From Armigeres subalbatus (taxonomy: Eukaryota > Arthropoda > Insecta > Diptera > Culicidae): a DNA stretch of 64,000 nucleotides. The stretch covers positions 218,215,783 through 218,279,782 of the forward strand of contig NC_085141.1 of the NCBI RefSeq assembly GCF_024139115.2. The letters run 5' to 3'. The notes beneath the pieces are model-generated. The model was not told where the DNA came from. It did not search any database and saw only the letters and a program-made list of their open reading frames with translations. The position numbers and the translations under genes are program-made. Positions 1 through 11,036 of the stretch are shown here, one piece after another (positions within the stretch are counted from its first letter, which is position 1; every line of letters starts with the position of its first letter).

Positions 1-345
1 GGTACATATGATATAATATGCATGTGGAAAGTCTTTACGGTTATGCAAGAGATCCTTGAAGTGAAGGCCTTCAGGTCTACACGCGTAACCAATTATCTAT
101 AGACTTGTTTTGTAATTATAATGTACCCATTGTGGTACATATGATTGAACCTGCGTATTGCAGATCTTCACGGTTATCCAAGAAATGCCAGAAGTGAAGG
201 CCTCCAGGTCGACACGCGTAACCAATGATCTACAGGCCTGTTTTGTAAATGTAGTGTACCCATTGTGGTACATATAACAGAATCTGCGTATGAAAGCCGT
301 TTGCGGATATCCAAGAAATACCTGAAGTGGAGGCCTTCAGGTACA
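1..345 (-). repeat. 132-bp satellite, reverse-oriented part
   Basis: Two full copies and one partial copy of a tandem unit of about 132-133 bp start at 1, 134 and 266, each beginning GGTACATAT. Compared on the opposite strand, they match the array that follows: the CCAAGAAAT, ACACGCGTAAC and GTACAT blocks line up. This part is therefore the same satellite in reverse orientation. No gene is seen. The array continues off the left edge of the window. Confidence 0.85.
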
Positions 346-1215
346 AGACCAAGAACATATGCTGTAAACACATTCTGTTCTTTGTACTACAGAAAGCATG
401 TACCATATTTGAAGCCGGAAAACTAATCTTTAGTTGCGTGTGTAGATCGAAAAGCCTTACTCCAGGGATTTCTTGGATGACCAAGAACATATTCTGTGAA
501 CGCATTCTGTTCTTTGTACTTTAGAGGGCATGTACCATATTTAAAACCGCAAAATTGATCTTCAGTTACGCGTGTAGATCAAAAGGCCTTACTCCAGGGA
601 TTTCTTGGGTGACCAAGAACATTTGCCTTAGAACACATTCTGTTCTTTGTACTACAGAGAGCATGTACCATATTTGAAACCGGAAAATGTATCTTTAGTT
701 ACGCGTGTAGATCGAAAGGCCTTACTCCAGGGATCTCTTGGATGACCAAGAGCATATGCTAAGAGCACATTTTGTTCTTTGTACTACAGAGAGCATGTAC
801 CATATTTGAAACCGGAAAATTGATCTTCAGTTACGCGTGTAGATCGAAAAGCCTTACTCCAGAGATTTCTTGGATGATCAAGAACATATGCTGTGAACAC
901 ATTCTGTTCGTTGTACTACAGAGAGCATGTACCATATTTGAAACCGGAAAATTGATCTTCAGTTACGCGTGTAGATCGAAAAGCCTTACTCCAGAGATTT
1001 CTTGGATGATCAAGAACATATGCTGTGAACACATTCTGTTCGTTGTACTACAGAGAGCATGTACCATATTTGAAACCGGAAAATTGATCATCTACGTTTT
1101 CTTTCTCTGTACCACGAGGAGCATGTACCATACTTAAAACAGGACTGCAAATCTTTGTTCCTGAGCTCAAGCCATTTCTTGGATAACTGGACGACTTATC
1201 TGTGACTTTATGCAG
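346..1215 (+). repeat. 132-bp satellite, forward part
   Basis: Tandem copies begin at about 348, 480, 612, 745, 877 and 1009, judged by the CCAAGAACAT block, a period of 132-133 bp. The fifth and sixth copies are nearly identical, which suggests recent duplication. A decayed copy runs to about 1215. The open frame at 772-1137 arises because 132 is a multiple of 3, so a stop-free frame repeats. It is not a gene. Confidence 0.88.
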
Positions 1216-2898
1216 AATAACTATCATTTCGGTCAATTTTGAAAGTCAAACTTAAAAGTTTATTTTCGGTTCCAGTTAACAAAAATTTCCTATTGCAATC
1301 CCATTTCGACCGCATAAAAATGGTTTCGATTGTGCTGCCATTCAGTTAAATGCCTCAGTCTGTCAAACAACTAACACACATGCTGAACATGTACGTGGGT
1401 AGTGCTGCCAACAGATTTCTGTTATGAAATTGTTTCTCCTGTTTCAAACTTTTGGAATAGTGGAAAATTTTAGTGTGAATGACGAGTGTGTATGAAAAAT
1501 ATTTATTTGGAAGACTTTTCTTTTATTACACTAGCGGAAAATATTTGAAAAACCCACTTTTATTGACTGCATGATGTATTATCAGATGTGTAATATAAGA
1601 TTATTTCAGTTCAAACTGCCAGTTTGGCAACGCGTTTTTCGACTATAAACAAGGCGACGAAGAAAATAAATTTCAAACGCTCTAAAGTTTGAAAAAACAC
1701 ATCATTTGAACGCCTTCCGGCAGTTATTTTGCAATTATTATTCACTTGAGCAATAAACATTGCTTTTATTTAGTGCGCAGTGAGAAATTTATGTGAAAAA
1801 GTGCGGTGAAAATCAGTGAATTACGTTGATTGTACGATTTCCATCGTCGCACGGATAACGTAGGAAATTATGCAAAAGTCACAGCCGCAAAGTTAAATTT
1901 AACTGTATTTCAAGAAAGTAACACCGGAATGTAATTTAAATAAATGCAGATCGTGGTGTACACTTTTTTCTATCTCGCCAGATGATTAGTTCATTATTTT
2001 AGTTTACGATTCGCGAGTATTTAGTGATTTAGAATTTGATATGACGAATGCTAGCGCCATGGACGAATTAGCGCATAACCCTAGTCTCTCTTTCTCTCTA
2101 TCACATTTCTTCTTCCGTTGTCTTCACAGAGTTCACAATATTGTCGGTTAGGCCGAAATAGTGTAGGCCATTGTTCCATGTCCGGGGAATAGTACACACG
2201 CGCGCAATGTTCTAATGGTCCATCAAGCGAGCCGGCACCTTTATTGAGCAGGACGACCACAGATTCGACGAAACACAATTGTTCTTTGTATAATATGTCC
2301 GCCCGACCACTTCACTGTAATTCATTTCCACACCACGGGCTCGCTTGGTATTGTTGCATGATTATGATTACCACGAGACTAACGCGACTAGAACTTACTT
2401 TAAACTTTTGGTGCATTTTTTCTAGCCGTTGTGGTGTATCTCGTTGGCAATCCATGCTATTTAAATTGATTTAGTTTTTTTAAGATTTAAAAGTGTTTTA
2501 ACTGTGGATTTAGTTGATAGTTTTCTTTAGGTAGTTTTCTAGGTTAAATCTACACAGGAACTGTGGCAGTTAATTGTACATTAACACACCAACCGACATT
2601 GTCTTCACTCCTCCGGACGGTTCCAATTATACAACAACCCCTCTTTCTCGTTCATCCTTTTCTTTTTATATCTTTCTACGTTTCCAAGAATATTCTAGAA
2701 AGTTTCTCTCCCATCTTCTCACGACAATAGTTCTTCAGGTTCAGGATTTCTCTCTATAACGATGTCTTACACGCTAAACAAATAATAATTATTTTTAGGT
2801 AGGTGCCAAACTAATAATATTTAAATTCCGATTGTTGGCTACATGCAAAGCCTGTACAATCCTAACCGGACACTTGTTTTCCTTTTTTTCATTTCTTG
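1216..2898. other. No recognisable gene
   Basis: I see no convincing coding region. The stretch 1,740-1,830 (AGTGCGCAGTGAG, then AAAAGTGCGGTGAA) has the look of an insect 5' untranslated exon, but no coding exon follows it. The short open frames at 2,244-2,474 and 2,574-2,759 show no familiar motif. It may be an old transposon interior. Confidence 0.3.
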
Positions 2899-3150
2899 TG
2901 AATAAATTTTTAGATATAAATTTAAATAAAGTATCTCAATAAATAGATTAATCATAAATAATGAATAATTAAATAAATAAATGAAATTAATAAATAAAGC
3001 CTCTGAATAAATAGTGAAATAAATGAATAAATAAATAAGTAAATAAATAAATGAATAAATAAATAAGTAAATAAATAATGCATCTGAATAAATAAATAAA
3101 TTCTACAATCGGAATACATAACAAAAATGAATAAATAATAAATAAAGACA
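2899..3150. repeat. AAAT-type microsatellite
   Basis: Degenerate repeats of AAAT/AATA dominate this stretch (blocks such as AAATAAATAAATAAG). Near its right side, at 3,328-3,351, a short palindrome reading TTACC...GGTAACA resembles the LTR termini at 34,676 and 49,521, so an LTR end may lie at about 3,351. Confidence 0.75.
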
Positions 3151-3344
3151 CCTTAAGCTACTAAGCGTAAAATAAACATCGTAATCAAACACAAAAATGT
3201 GGAAACAGACGATTATTATACACTTAGACATTTAAATTAGAAATATAAACATACAATTTGAATAAAAAAATAACAATAAATATTCTCCAGACCATCAGCT
3301 GGCCTTTCCAACACATAACAACATTGTTACCAAAAACGGTTGGT

Positions 3345-4194
3345 AACAGTTTACAGATCGGACTCTCGGAGATTCCTGCCGGATTGTATTTTAAATAAAT
3401 TGGTTCGATATTCTAATTTTCTGCAACAGAATCTCATAGATCCCGCATACTCATATGGAAGCGAAATTTTCGGACAAGCTCCTAATCTGTAAACTAGCCT
3501 TAAAGTACGTGAGGACCGAAAGCCGACGAAATTTTCCTTCGGTTTTAAACTGCTTTAATCTCGATTTAGCTGATTTATTAATTATTTTTTAATGTGGTCG
3601 TTTTTTCACAGTGGATGATGTCCAACCATTCAGAATTATTCAGAAACATTTTGAATAATTCTTAAATGTTCCGAAAAGAATCAAATGATTGAAAAATATG
3701 TATGTGGTAAAGCAGATTTGTAAAAAATAGAATTACCTACTTCGCAAGAAAAAATCGAAAGTGAACTTAATCTGGATATTAGAATGTCTGTCCCTGCGCT
3801 TCATTTATTGACGTTGAGGCGTGACCTGATTTTCAGGATATAGTTGCCTGACAAGTTACTAGACAAATTTTAATGCCCTCGGAATAAGCAGGAAAAGATC
3901 GTTGAAATAAAAGCGTTGAAAAAGAAAAGTCGATCCATGCAATATCCATAACGGCATAGATAGCATTATTTTAAAAGCAATTCTAATAACATAACATAAC
4001 TTTTTTGATGGGTTTCGTCCACTTTCTCCGTATTTGGTTTTAGCTACATGCCTAAAATATTGAATTTGTTTGAAGGTCTTTGAAATAAATGAAAAACGGG
4101 ACAAATTGAGGTTTTTGTAGATTACGACGGGACAGCACAATAAGGTCTTAAAAACGGGACTGTCCTGTTCAATACGGTAAGTATGGTTAGCCCT
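3345..4194 (+). mobile_element. hAT-like element fragment (same family as 34,805-36,297)
   Basis: From GTTTACAG at about 3,350 onward the sequence matches the right half of the 1.49-kb element at 34,805-36,297. Shared blocks include GACAAGCTCCTRATSTGTAAA, GTGAGGACC, and the AAAACGGGAC sub-terminal motifs. The right end reads GTATGGTTAGCCC where the intact copy has GTATGGTCAGCC. The 5' half is missing. No transposase is encoded. Confidence 0.65.
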
Positions 4195-5910
4195 CCTGTG
4201 TGGACCATATTGCCACGCTCCGCCAGGTTAGATTTCGGTAGACTTCTTTTGTTTCTTTATTGAGGCTTCGCCGTCATGAGCCTCTGGGTCTGCCTCTGCT
4301 GCGATGTTCCGCTGGGTTCCAGTCTAATGCTTGTTTACAGATTTCGTTTCCGCCCCTACGTAGATTGTGGCCGACCCAGACCCACTTCCGATCCCGAATT
4401 TCTGTTGCTATCGGCCTCTGGTGACAATGACGATGGAGCTCGTTGTTTGAGATCCAGTTGTGAGGCCACCAGCCCCGAGTTATATACCGCAGGCATCTGT
4501 TAATGAACACCTGCAGCCGTTGAGTGTTCTCCACTGATACACACCATGTTTCGCTAGCGTATAACAGCACAGATTTCACGTTAGAGTTGAAAATTCATAT
4601 TTTGGTGCGTTCACTTATCTGCCTGTTTTTCCAGATATTTCTTAAACTTGCAACGGTAGCCCTTGCTTTCTGTGCGCCTATGTCGATATAGGTACCGCCG
4701 TCTGACGCCATTTGGCTATCAAGATATTGGAAGCTTTCAACATTCTCCACTGATTGCCCGGCTACTGTGAAACCACCTTTGAGCCACCGTGTTTACATCC
4801 AACGATTTGGTTTTGTTGACGTCAATCGAATCTACCAGAATTTGGTCGATTACGATGAGGAACAATAACGGTGATAGAATACATCCTTGACACCAGCTAC
4901 GACCCGGATAGGGTCGGACAAGATCCCATTGTGCAGCACTCTACACGATGATTTTCTCAGGAACCGCCTTGCGTCTCAGGGCGCCCCACATATTCTCGTG
5001 ATTGAGACGGTCGAAAGCTTTTTCGTGGTCAATGAACACCAAGTAAAGGGACTCTTGGAATTCGTTGACCTGCTCTAGAATTATGCGGAGCGTGACAATA
5101 TGGTCCACACAGGATCTTCCGGCACAGAATCCGGCCTGCTGCCGCCGGAGAGTCGCATCGATCTTCTCCTGAATCCGGGCTAGGATAATTTTGCATGGAA
5201 CTTTGAGAACGATACACAGCAACATAATGCCTCGCCAGTTATCGCATACAGTCAGGTCACCCTTTTTGGGCACCTTCACTAAGATACCTTGCATCCAGTC
5301 GACCGGGAAAGTTGCGGTGTCGCAGATATTACGAAATAAACGATGCAGTAGTTGAGCGGATGTCATGGGGTCAGCTTTTAGCATCTCGGCTGATATGCGA
5401 TCGACCCCTGGGGCTTTATTCGATTTCATCCTTTGGAAGGCTGTTTGAATCTCTAGCACTGATGGAGCTTCGGTATTGACGCGTGTTATACGTCGGATCC
5501 TAGGCAGATCATGCGAGGTGGTGGTGGCCTGGCTGGCACTTGAAAAAGTTGTTCGAAGTGCTCGAACCAGCGTTTCAGCTGGTCAGTTGGGTCGGTCAAT
5601 AACTGATCATTCGCGTCTTTCACAGGCATCTTTGCATTCATCTTCGCCCCGTTTAAGCGTCGTGAGATATCGTGGAGGAGGCGAATGTCCTCGGTTGCGG
5701 CGGTTCTCTCTCCTTTGTCGGCCAGAGAATCTGCCCACGCTCGCTTGTCCCGTCGACATGAGCGTTTTACTTCCTTATGAAGAGCGGAGTATCGTTGACG
5801 GGCTAAGCCTTTGGCTCCTCTGGTTTTTGATCGCTCTATCGCGGCTTTGGCTTCTCTTCGCTCCTCTATCTTCCTCCAGGTCCCATCGGTGATCCATTGG
5901 AGGAGGAGGA
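4195..5910 (-). pseudogene. LINE relic (family A): endonuclease-RT linker, partial RT and C-terminus
   Basis: On the - strand, 5,905-5,490 encodes the region before the reverse transcriptase. After a frame break, 5,459-4,941 encodes RT palm residues: KAPGVDRISAEMLKAD, KKGDLTVCDNWRGIMLL, QAGFCAGRSCVDHI and FIDHEKAFDRLNHE. The catalytic ADD region is deleted: near 4,830 an aspartate-rich segment (ILVDSID) runs straight into VNKTKSLDVN. The C-terminus at 4,579-4,274 keeps LLYASETW, RKWVWVGH and SRGRPRGS, where a stop replaces the expected W. The - strand open frame at 4,941-5,459 (172 codons) is the longest piece. A + strand 28-bp snippet of the same RT gene (CCTGTGTGGACCATATTG) sits at 4,195. 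A non-functional LINE copy; clade not settled by eye (RTE-like C-terminus). Confidence 0.85.
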
Positions 5911-5982
5911 GTATATATATATAGGCTTTAATTTTACAGAATAAAACATTCTCAAATTATTTGTGAGACAGGATACTAATAA

Positions 5983-6141
5983 CATGGCTACGAAATTCGT
6001 AAGTTATTGTAAGCCATTTCCCAGTACACGATGCTCAAAAAATCTCCGCATAGTGACCGAAAAAGTATTTGATAAATTGAAATTAATGGAATGTAATATT
6101 CCTTTGTTTATTTGTGATTCGTGTAGACCGTTAAGGACATA
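5983..6141 (+). pseudogene. N-terminal remnant with a CKPF...ICDSCR zinc-binding-like motif
   Basis: An ATG at 5,983 opens 52 codons containing CKPF, then KNLRIVTEKV, then FICDSCRPLRT, and a stop. I recall this spacing from the N-terminus of an unclassified insect/cnidarian gene family, probably transposon-derived. The matching middle part seems to lie at 8,985-9,365, with foreign elements between. The link between the two is an inference. Confidence 0.35.
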
Positions 6142-6390
6142 GTTGGAAGAGTACCACGATGGCCGCCAATATGGCACCGGACCTTCCACGGGCCAACCCC
6201 ACACCTCCCGCACTCCTCTCCCACCAACATTCGAATGCATCGAACAGCATCGAACAAAAGTTTAATATTCGAATTACTAACCTGCTCACAGCATATTTAT
6301 TCACTTCCCGTGATAATGAACATGTTTATCCAAAGAGTCTTATGCATTTCGGCTCGAATAATATCATAAATTAGCAGTTTCGTGCCAATT

Positions 6391-6519
6391 TAGGGTAAGG
6401 GAGGTATTTTGGACCACCAGTTCGACGGCTCATATTTTGGACCACTCAGTGCAAATTTCTCGTGGTGGTTCAAAATAAAAGCCCCCGTAAGGGTGGTCCA
6501 AAATACATCCCTTACCCTA
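6391..6519. mobile_element. Palindromic MITE, 28-bp TIRs
   Basis: The left terminus (6,391-6,418, TAGGGTAAGGGAGGTATTTT) and right terminus (6,492-6,519) are inverted repeats with one mismatch in 28. A second inner pair (TTTGGACCAC / GTGGTTCAAA) makes the whole 129 bp foldable. No coding capacity. Confidence 0.75.
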
Positions 6520-6783
6520 TTAGCCGTTCGCGATTTGTTGGGCTTATCACTGCACTTCACTTCTTCTCAAAGGGCACTGAAAAAATCAACTTTTCACTCA
6601 CTTCTCCGCACATGAGGAGCCCGAAATGTTGATGGAATGCAAATTAAACATCACTTTTCGAAATCAGTCACTTGTTTAAACCGAAAACTTAATATAAACT
6701 GCTTTTTCTGCCCGAAAAAAACGATTAAAAACTGATCGCGGAGCGAATGTAAACAACGGCACCGGCAGCAGCAAACTAATAAT

Positions 6784-8813
6784 TAGGGTGATTCAAAAAA
6801 TGATTTTGCTCCGCCACGCTCAGTCGATTGTGATTTATAATTTGGGTTCATCCGATGGTTTGGGCTGGTTTGAATAGAGGCTTACCGTGCACAAGTCGTT
6901 TCAGGTTTGTATGACAGTCTATATGGCGAGGTTGAATTTAACATTATTCTGATTGTGGTGCTTCGTCATTGGGCCCTGGCGAGGGGGGAGACCATATGAC
7001 TGGATGATATATTCAAGAGCTTCAGCTCCATAGACAATCCATATTGAATGGTCGTTCCAATAGTTGCGAGTCGATTTTAATCGAGGTTGCGAATCTTTAG
7101 CATGATAATTAGGCTTCTCAGAAGGCATCAGTGAAACGTGCAATTCAACAAAATACCCAGAAATTTTCTGTGATATCTATCGCACCAGGGGCAGATACTG
7201 CTAGTCTAGTCTAGTCTACACTATCGCACCAGGGGCAGATGCTTCATACAGTGGGTCCAAAAAGTATTCGTCTAGCTGCAATTTTTTTAGTAAGATGTAA
7301 ATCTTAGGCGTGATAGAAGTGAAATCAAAAAACTTTCTTCTAAATTTGGTAGAAAACTTATCAACACATGATTATTATTCAAAAACAAATAGAAATTTCA
7401 ATTATTTTTTTTTGTATGTAGAGTAGACCTAAATTTCGTCAATTTCGCTTGCTCAAAAAGTATTCGTCTATTCAGAAAATAATCGAGCGAAATACGAATA
7501 TAATAGTTTTATTCGCATGTAATTACACTAGCACACTCTAGTGATGTCTAGCAACATTTTGTCAATACTCAATGACAGATCAAATAATGTTTTTGTTTGT
7601 TTGTTTGAACTTGGCGCGGAAAACAGAAACACCATGGGTGGGAAAAGTAAAAATATGAGTCCCAATGAAAAAAAACTTATTCTACGCCTGCATAATTAGT
7701 GCAAATTGACTTATGACTTTGCAAGAAATGTGGGTAGACCAAGGGTAGCAAAAATTCAACCATTTAATTGGAGATTGGTCGCATCAGCGCAACAAAAATC
7801 TATCAAACAAAAAACAAGGTGCTCATCAGCGATGCTAAACTGATAACGATGAGCGATTTATTGTGCGGAGAATAAAAAAATCCTTAAAAACGAGTTCACC
7901 CATATAGGCAAGTGAGTTGGAGAGAAGAAGTGCTCAGATATGAACCAATACGAACAGAAATACTTGTGAAAAGTATGGGTATAATGGGCGAATATCACGG
8001 AAGAAAACTCAAGTGAGCCATCAAATTATCAAAAACAGCTCGATTTCAGCTAAAAATATCGCTGGAAGAAGGATGACTTTCGGAATCAAGTCATGTTATC
8101 TGACGAAAGCAAGTACAGCATATTTGGATCAAATGGCCCATGTATGCTATGGCGGAAAAGGAATATTGAGATACAGCCGCAGAATCTCTTTTGAGCAGTA
8201 AAGCATGGTGGGGGCTCCGTCATGGTCTCTGAGGTGCTTGAGCGCAACAGGTGTGGGAAAATTTTACATTATTGAAGGAATTATGTATCACAAAATGTTC
8301 ATCCGCATTTTGAAAGAAAATTTTAACTCCATTGCTGAGAAATTAGGCTTACAGGGAACATATATCTTACGGGGTGATAATTACCTCGAGCACACAGCCC
8401 AAAGTACTAAGCTGTAGCTACTCTATAATACCCCAATCAACTCAAAACGCCTCTTCAGAGCCAAGATATGAATCCAATTTAACTCCATTTGAAGGTTCTG
8501 GACGACAAACTTTTCGTGAAATTCGTGAAAGTCATATTTCCAACAACAACGAATTGAAATTAGTGTTGAAAGAAGAATGGAAGTCCCTGGAATGTTGCTT
8601 TCAGCTATGTGGGTTCTCTTTTCGCCAGCGTATGGAGGGGAGGCACTGTAGCCAGTGTAATAAAAGGTTTAGTTTCCATACTAGTTTTCATACAAACTTG
8701 AACCGGCATGCGCTCAACCACTTTTTGTTCAAATCGGTTTTTATAGGACACTCGGAGCATGGGACGGAATCGAGTGAGCGTGGTGGAGCTGGGTCGTTTT
8801 TTGAACCACCCTA
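6784..8813. mobile_element. DNA element with about 140-bp inverted ends, carrying a Tc1 relic
   Basis: The left end (TAGGGTGATTCAAAAAATGA from 6,784) and the reverse complement of the right end (TAGGGTGGTTCAAAAAACGA, ending at 8,813) match and stay similar for roughly 140 bp, through CCRCCACGCTCASTCGATT and the CAAGTTTGTATGA block. The interior holds a short duplicated block (CTATCGCACCAGGGGCAGAT at 7,168 and 7,221, with a TCTAG microsatellite between) and a Tc1-type transposon relic. I infer a non-autonomous element that later received the Tc1 copy. Confidence 0.65.
7249..8600 (+). pseudogene. Tc1-type transposase relic
   Basis: A TA dinucleotide followed by CAGTGGGTCCAAAAAG at 7,249 is a Tc1-type terminus; a related motif (CTCAAAAAGTATTCGTCTA) recurs at 7,453. 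An ATG at 7,634 starts a decayed transposase. Downstream, in shifting frames, I read LSDESKYSIFGSNG (about 8,093), KHGGGSVMV (about 8,203), GVGKFYIIEGIM (about 8,253), AEKLGL (about 8,337), DNYLEHTA (about 8,380) and SHISNNNELKLVLKEEW (about 8,532). These correspond to the central and C-terminal DDE regions of Tc1 transposases. There are many frameshifts and stops. The second terminus is not found. Confidence 0.8.
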
Positions 8814-8984
8814 GTAATATTCTTTGTTTTTTTTAATACGACACCAATACTACTACAGTATATGACAGTTTTTATTGTACAAATACTTTCAAAGCATTGT
8901 TTTGGTACTCAACCCACCTTCACCTTAAAACAAGTGACTGTAAATGTTTATGGTGATGTGCAATGAGTGGACGAACAACAGCCA

Positions 8985-9370
8985 CCGTTATCCGAATCAC
9001 ACCCACCAGTAACTGAACTAAACCCACCAGTCGATGAGCAGCGGCCATCTTGATCAAATAATTGTCTTGAAGAAGTAAGGTCAGCATCATCAATAGCATC
9101 GGCTTCATCTCAGGAAAGCGTTACACCGGAGTACTCCATTGCGTTAAGTGTTGAGACGTTGAACACTGGAATCGCTGGGATTAACGTTTCACCAGTATCT
9201 ATGAGGAACCTAAACAAAACAGGTTACCTCAAACGGAACTATTTGTACATGCAAAAAGGGTTACGGAAGCATATCTTCAATTATTTTGAGCAGATGAAGA
9301 TCTTGACCAATGGAAGCGCAAGGCTGCAATTTTCGATCAGATGATATCGCTGCTTCAAGAAAAATTCACC
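8985..9370 (+). pseudogene. Middle-region remnant of the CKPF-type gene
   Basis: The + strand encodes a proline/serine-rich stretch (ELNPPVDEQ, then SASSIASASSQESVTPEYS). It continues with ETLNTGIAGINVSPVSMRNL at about 9,150. After a frame break comes QWKRKAAIFDQMISLLQEKF (about 9,300). The LN..I..INVSP plus FDQ..LL.EKF pattern is one I recall from the same unclassified family as the CKPF fragment at 5,983. No intact frame remains. A CTAAG microsatellite follows at 9,402. Confidence 0.4.
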
Positions 9371-9817
9371 GAAGCAGGATGATAGAGAGTCGACGAATTA
9401 AGGCTAAGCTAAGCTAAGATGAATTAATACTCAAAATCGGTGGTGTGAACGTTGTGAAAAATAGTTCTCAAAAATAAATCTAAGATAGCGGCAATTTTAC
9501 ATAATTACTTATTAAGGCCACACTCTTCCTCTTTCCAATGACATGCTGACCTCTAAGATCAGTTGAAAAATGTTAGAGTTATGAGAGTTTTGATGAATCA
9601 AGAATTGGCTAAATTCGAGGGTCCAAAAAAGGAGGAATTTAACTCAAATCCTTCATATACTCGCCGAAAGCTTTCAGATGAACATAAAGACATTTTTGAG
9701 AACCTCGTGCAAATAGTGCCCCGGTCTAAGCGAGAATTACTCATAAGGGTTAAAAACAAAATTGTGCTAGTTCTTCGTTTATATATTCGTATCTTTAGCT
9801 CTTTCAATGAACCTAAC
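9371..9817. other. No recognisable gene
   Basis: An open frame at 9,563-9,910 (115 codons) contains LSDEHKDIFENLVQIVPRSK, but I do not recognise a family. Its end runs into the MITE at 9,818, so the frame as a whole cannot be an old gene. Confidence 0.3.
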
Positions 9818-9937
9818 GGGCGGTCCATATACCACGTGAACAGGTTTTGTTCAGTTTTAGATACCCCCCTCCACCAGCGTTACATTTGCCATACACCCCC
9901 TCTCCCCTAAACTGCCCACGTGGTATATGGATAGCCC
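9818..9937. mobile_element. MITE, 21-bp TIRs, CTAAC target duplication
   Basis: Termini GGGCGGTCCATATACCACGT (9,818) and the inverted partner ending 9,937 match with two mismatches over 21 bp. CTAAC flanks both sides (9,813-9,817 and 9,938-9,942). I recall similar elements with a CCACGTGG-containing terminus as common in Aedes. Confidence 0.8.
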
Positions 9938-9942
9938 CTAAC

Positions 9943-10851
9943 CAAAAGTTACTCATGGATTTTTCCAAAATAATATTTTACATGTTACTTTTTCAACGCA
10001 AATTTAATTCAATGAACGTCGGCACTCACGATTCTGGTCATAACTGTTATCCTCGTCGTGTAATTCATCCGTTTGTACTTTCTATTTTCTTCAATTATTT
10101 AAAATAAAGACAAATTCTGTTACCTAACAACACAAATGGTGACAGCCGTACGGTTAAGCGGCGCCCATCGGACCGTAAATGTGTTATCACAGCCGCTCGT
10201 TAAATGAAAATATCTTTGACGCACCTGTCGTCATGTGCCATGCGATGTCTCATTTGCATCGCCGGCATCCATATTCCAAAACCCTCGAGCATCATACATA
10301 AATGCCGGCATACAACATATTTCGCCGTTCTGGTCGTTAGACAGATTGTTAGCGAGGTAGCGCGGATTGAAAAATGTTTATACTTCATTTAAATAATTTT
10401 CTGCTCATTTGCTTCGTGGTACCATGCCTTGGCAAGTGGTGACTTTTAGTCGTGGTGACAGCGCCATCGTCCTTTTGGTCGCACTTTGCACACTAAAGGG
10501 GTTGTCAGTTAAGGGAGCATGGGGTACTTTAATCCTTATACGAGAATATGAGGAAAAATCTTAATTAATTGTCTGCTTCTCACCCCAGGGGGGCTGAGTT
10601 TGATCCCAGTTGGCACTGTTGACATTTTTTTAAGACGAAAAATGTTTGTTCACTCCTTTCCTTGGATATGAAGTGAAGCCGTAGATACCAATCCAAAGTT
10701 TAAGGATACGATATTAGCGTCCAGGTGTGGGAGTCATCTTCCTGGCGGTGAAGAAGATATACGACGGAAGATATACGAAAGTTAAAAAAATCCACTTCAG
10801 CGAATCAATGGTCAATCAAAATCACGTGCCAACATGTAGCAATTATATTAT
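9943..10851. other. No recognisable gene
   Basis: No familiar coding or RNA signal. The 10,200-10,392 open frames on both strands mirror each other and are short. Confidence 0.3.
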
Positions 10852-11036
10852 ATATTCAGGATTTTCGACTTTCAGTTCAAATAATTGACAACGTTTCGAT
10901 CCGGATGATTTGGATCCTCATCAGAGCTCGAGATTAACCAACCCTGATGAAGATCCAAACCCCCGGATCGAAACGTTGGTAATGATTTGAAATTATCAAC
11001 ATTTTCATGTGACTGAAAGCCGAAAATCCTGAATAT
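10852..11036. ncRNA. Hairpin C: two opposed hammerhead-like cores
   Basis: The whole 185 bp is an imperfect palindrome: outer arms 10,852-10,876 and 11,012-11,036 match with one mismatch in 25. On the + strand CTGATGA (10,944-10,950) is followed by a GATCC/GGATC helix and GAAACGTT (from 10,970). On the - strand CTGATGA (10,918-10,924) is followed by the same helix and GAAACGTT (to 10,890). CUGANGA, helix, GAAA, then NUH is the hammerhead ribozyme core; Penelope-like retroelements are known to carry it. One extra base lies between CUGAUGA and helix II in both copies. Stem I is weak here, so activity is doubtful. Confidence 0.5.

Noticed and set aside
772..1137. 121-codon open frame with internal repeats
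   Set aside because: 132 is divisible by 3, so one frame stays open across satellite copies.
1740..1830. 5' UTR exon of a host gene
   Set aside because: The look is suggestive, but no start codon with a coding exon, no donor site linked to a downstream exon.
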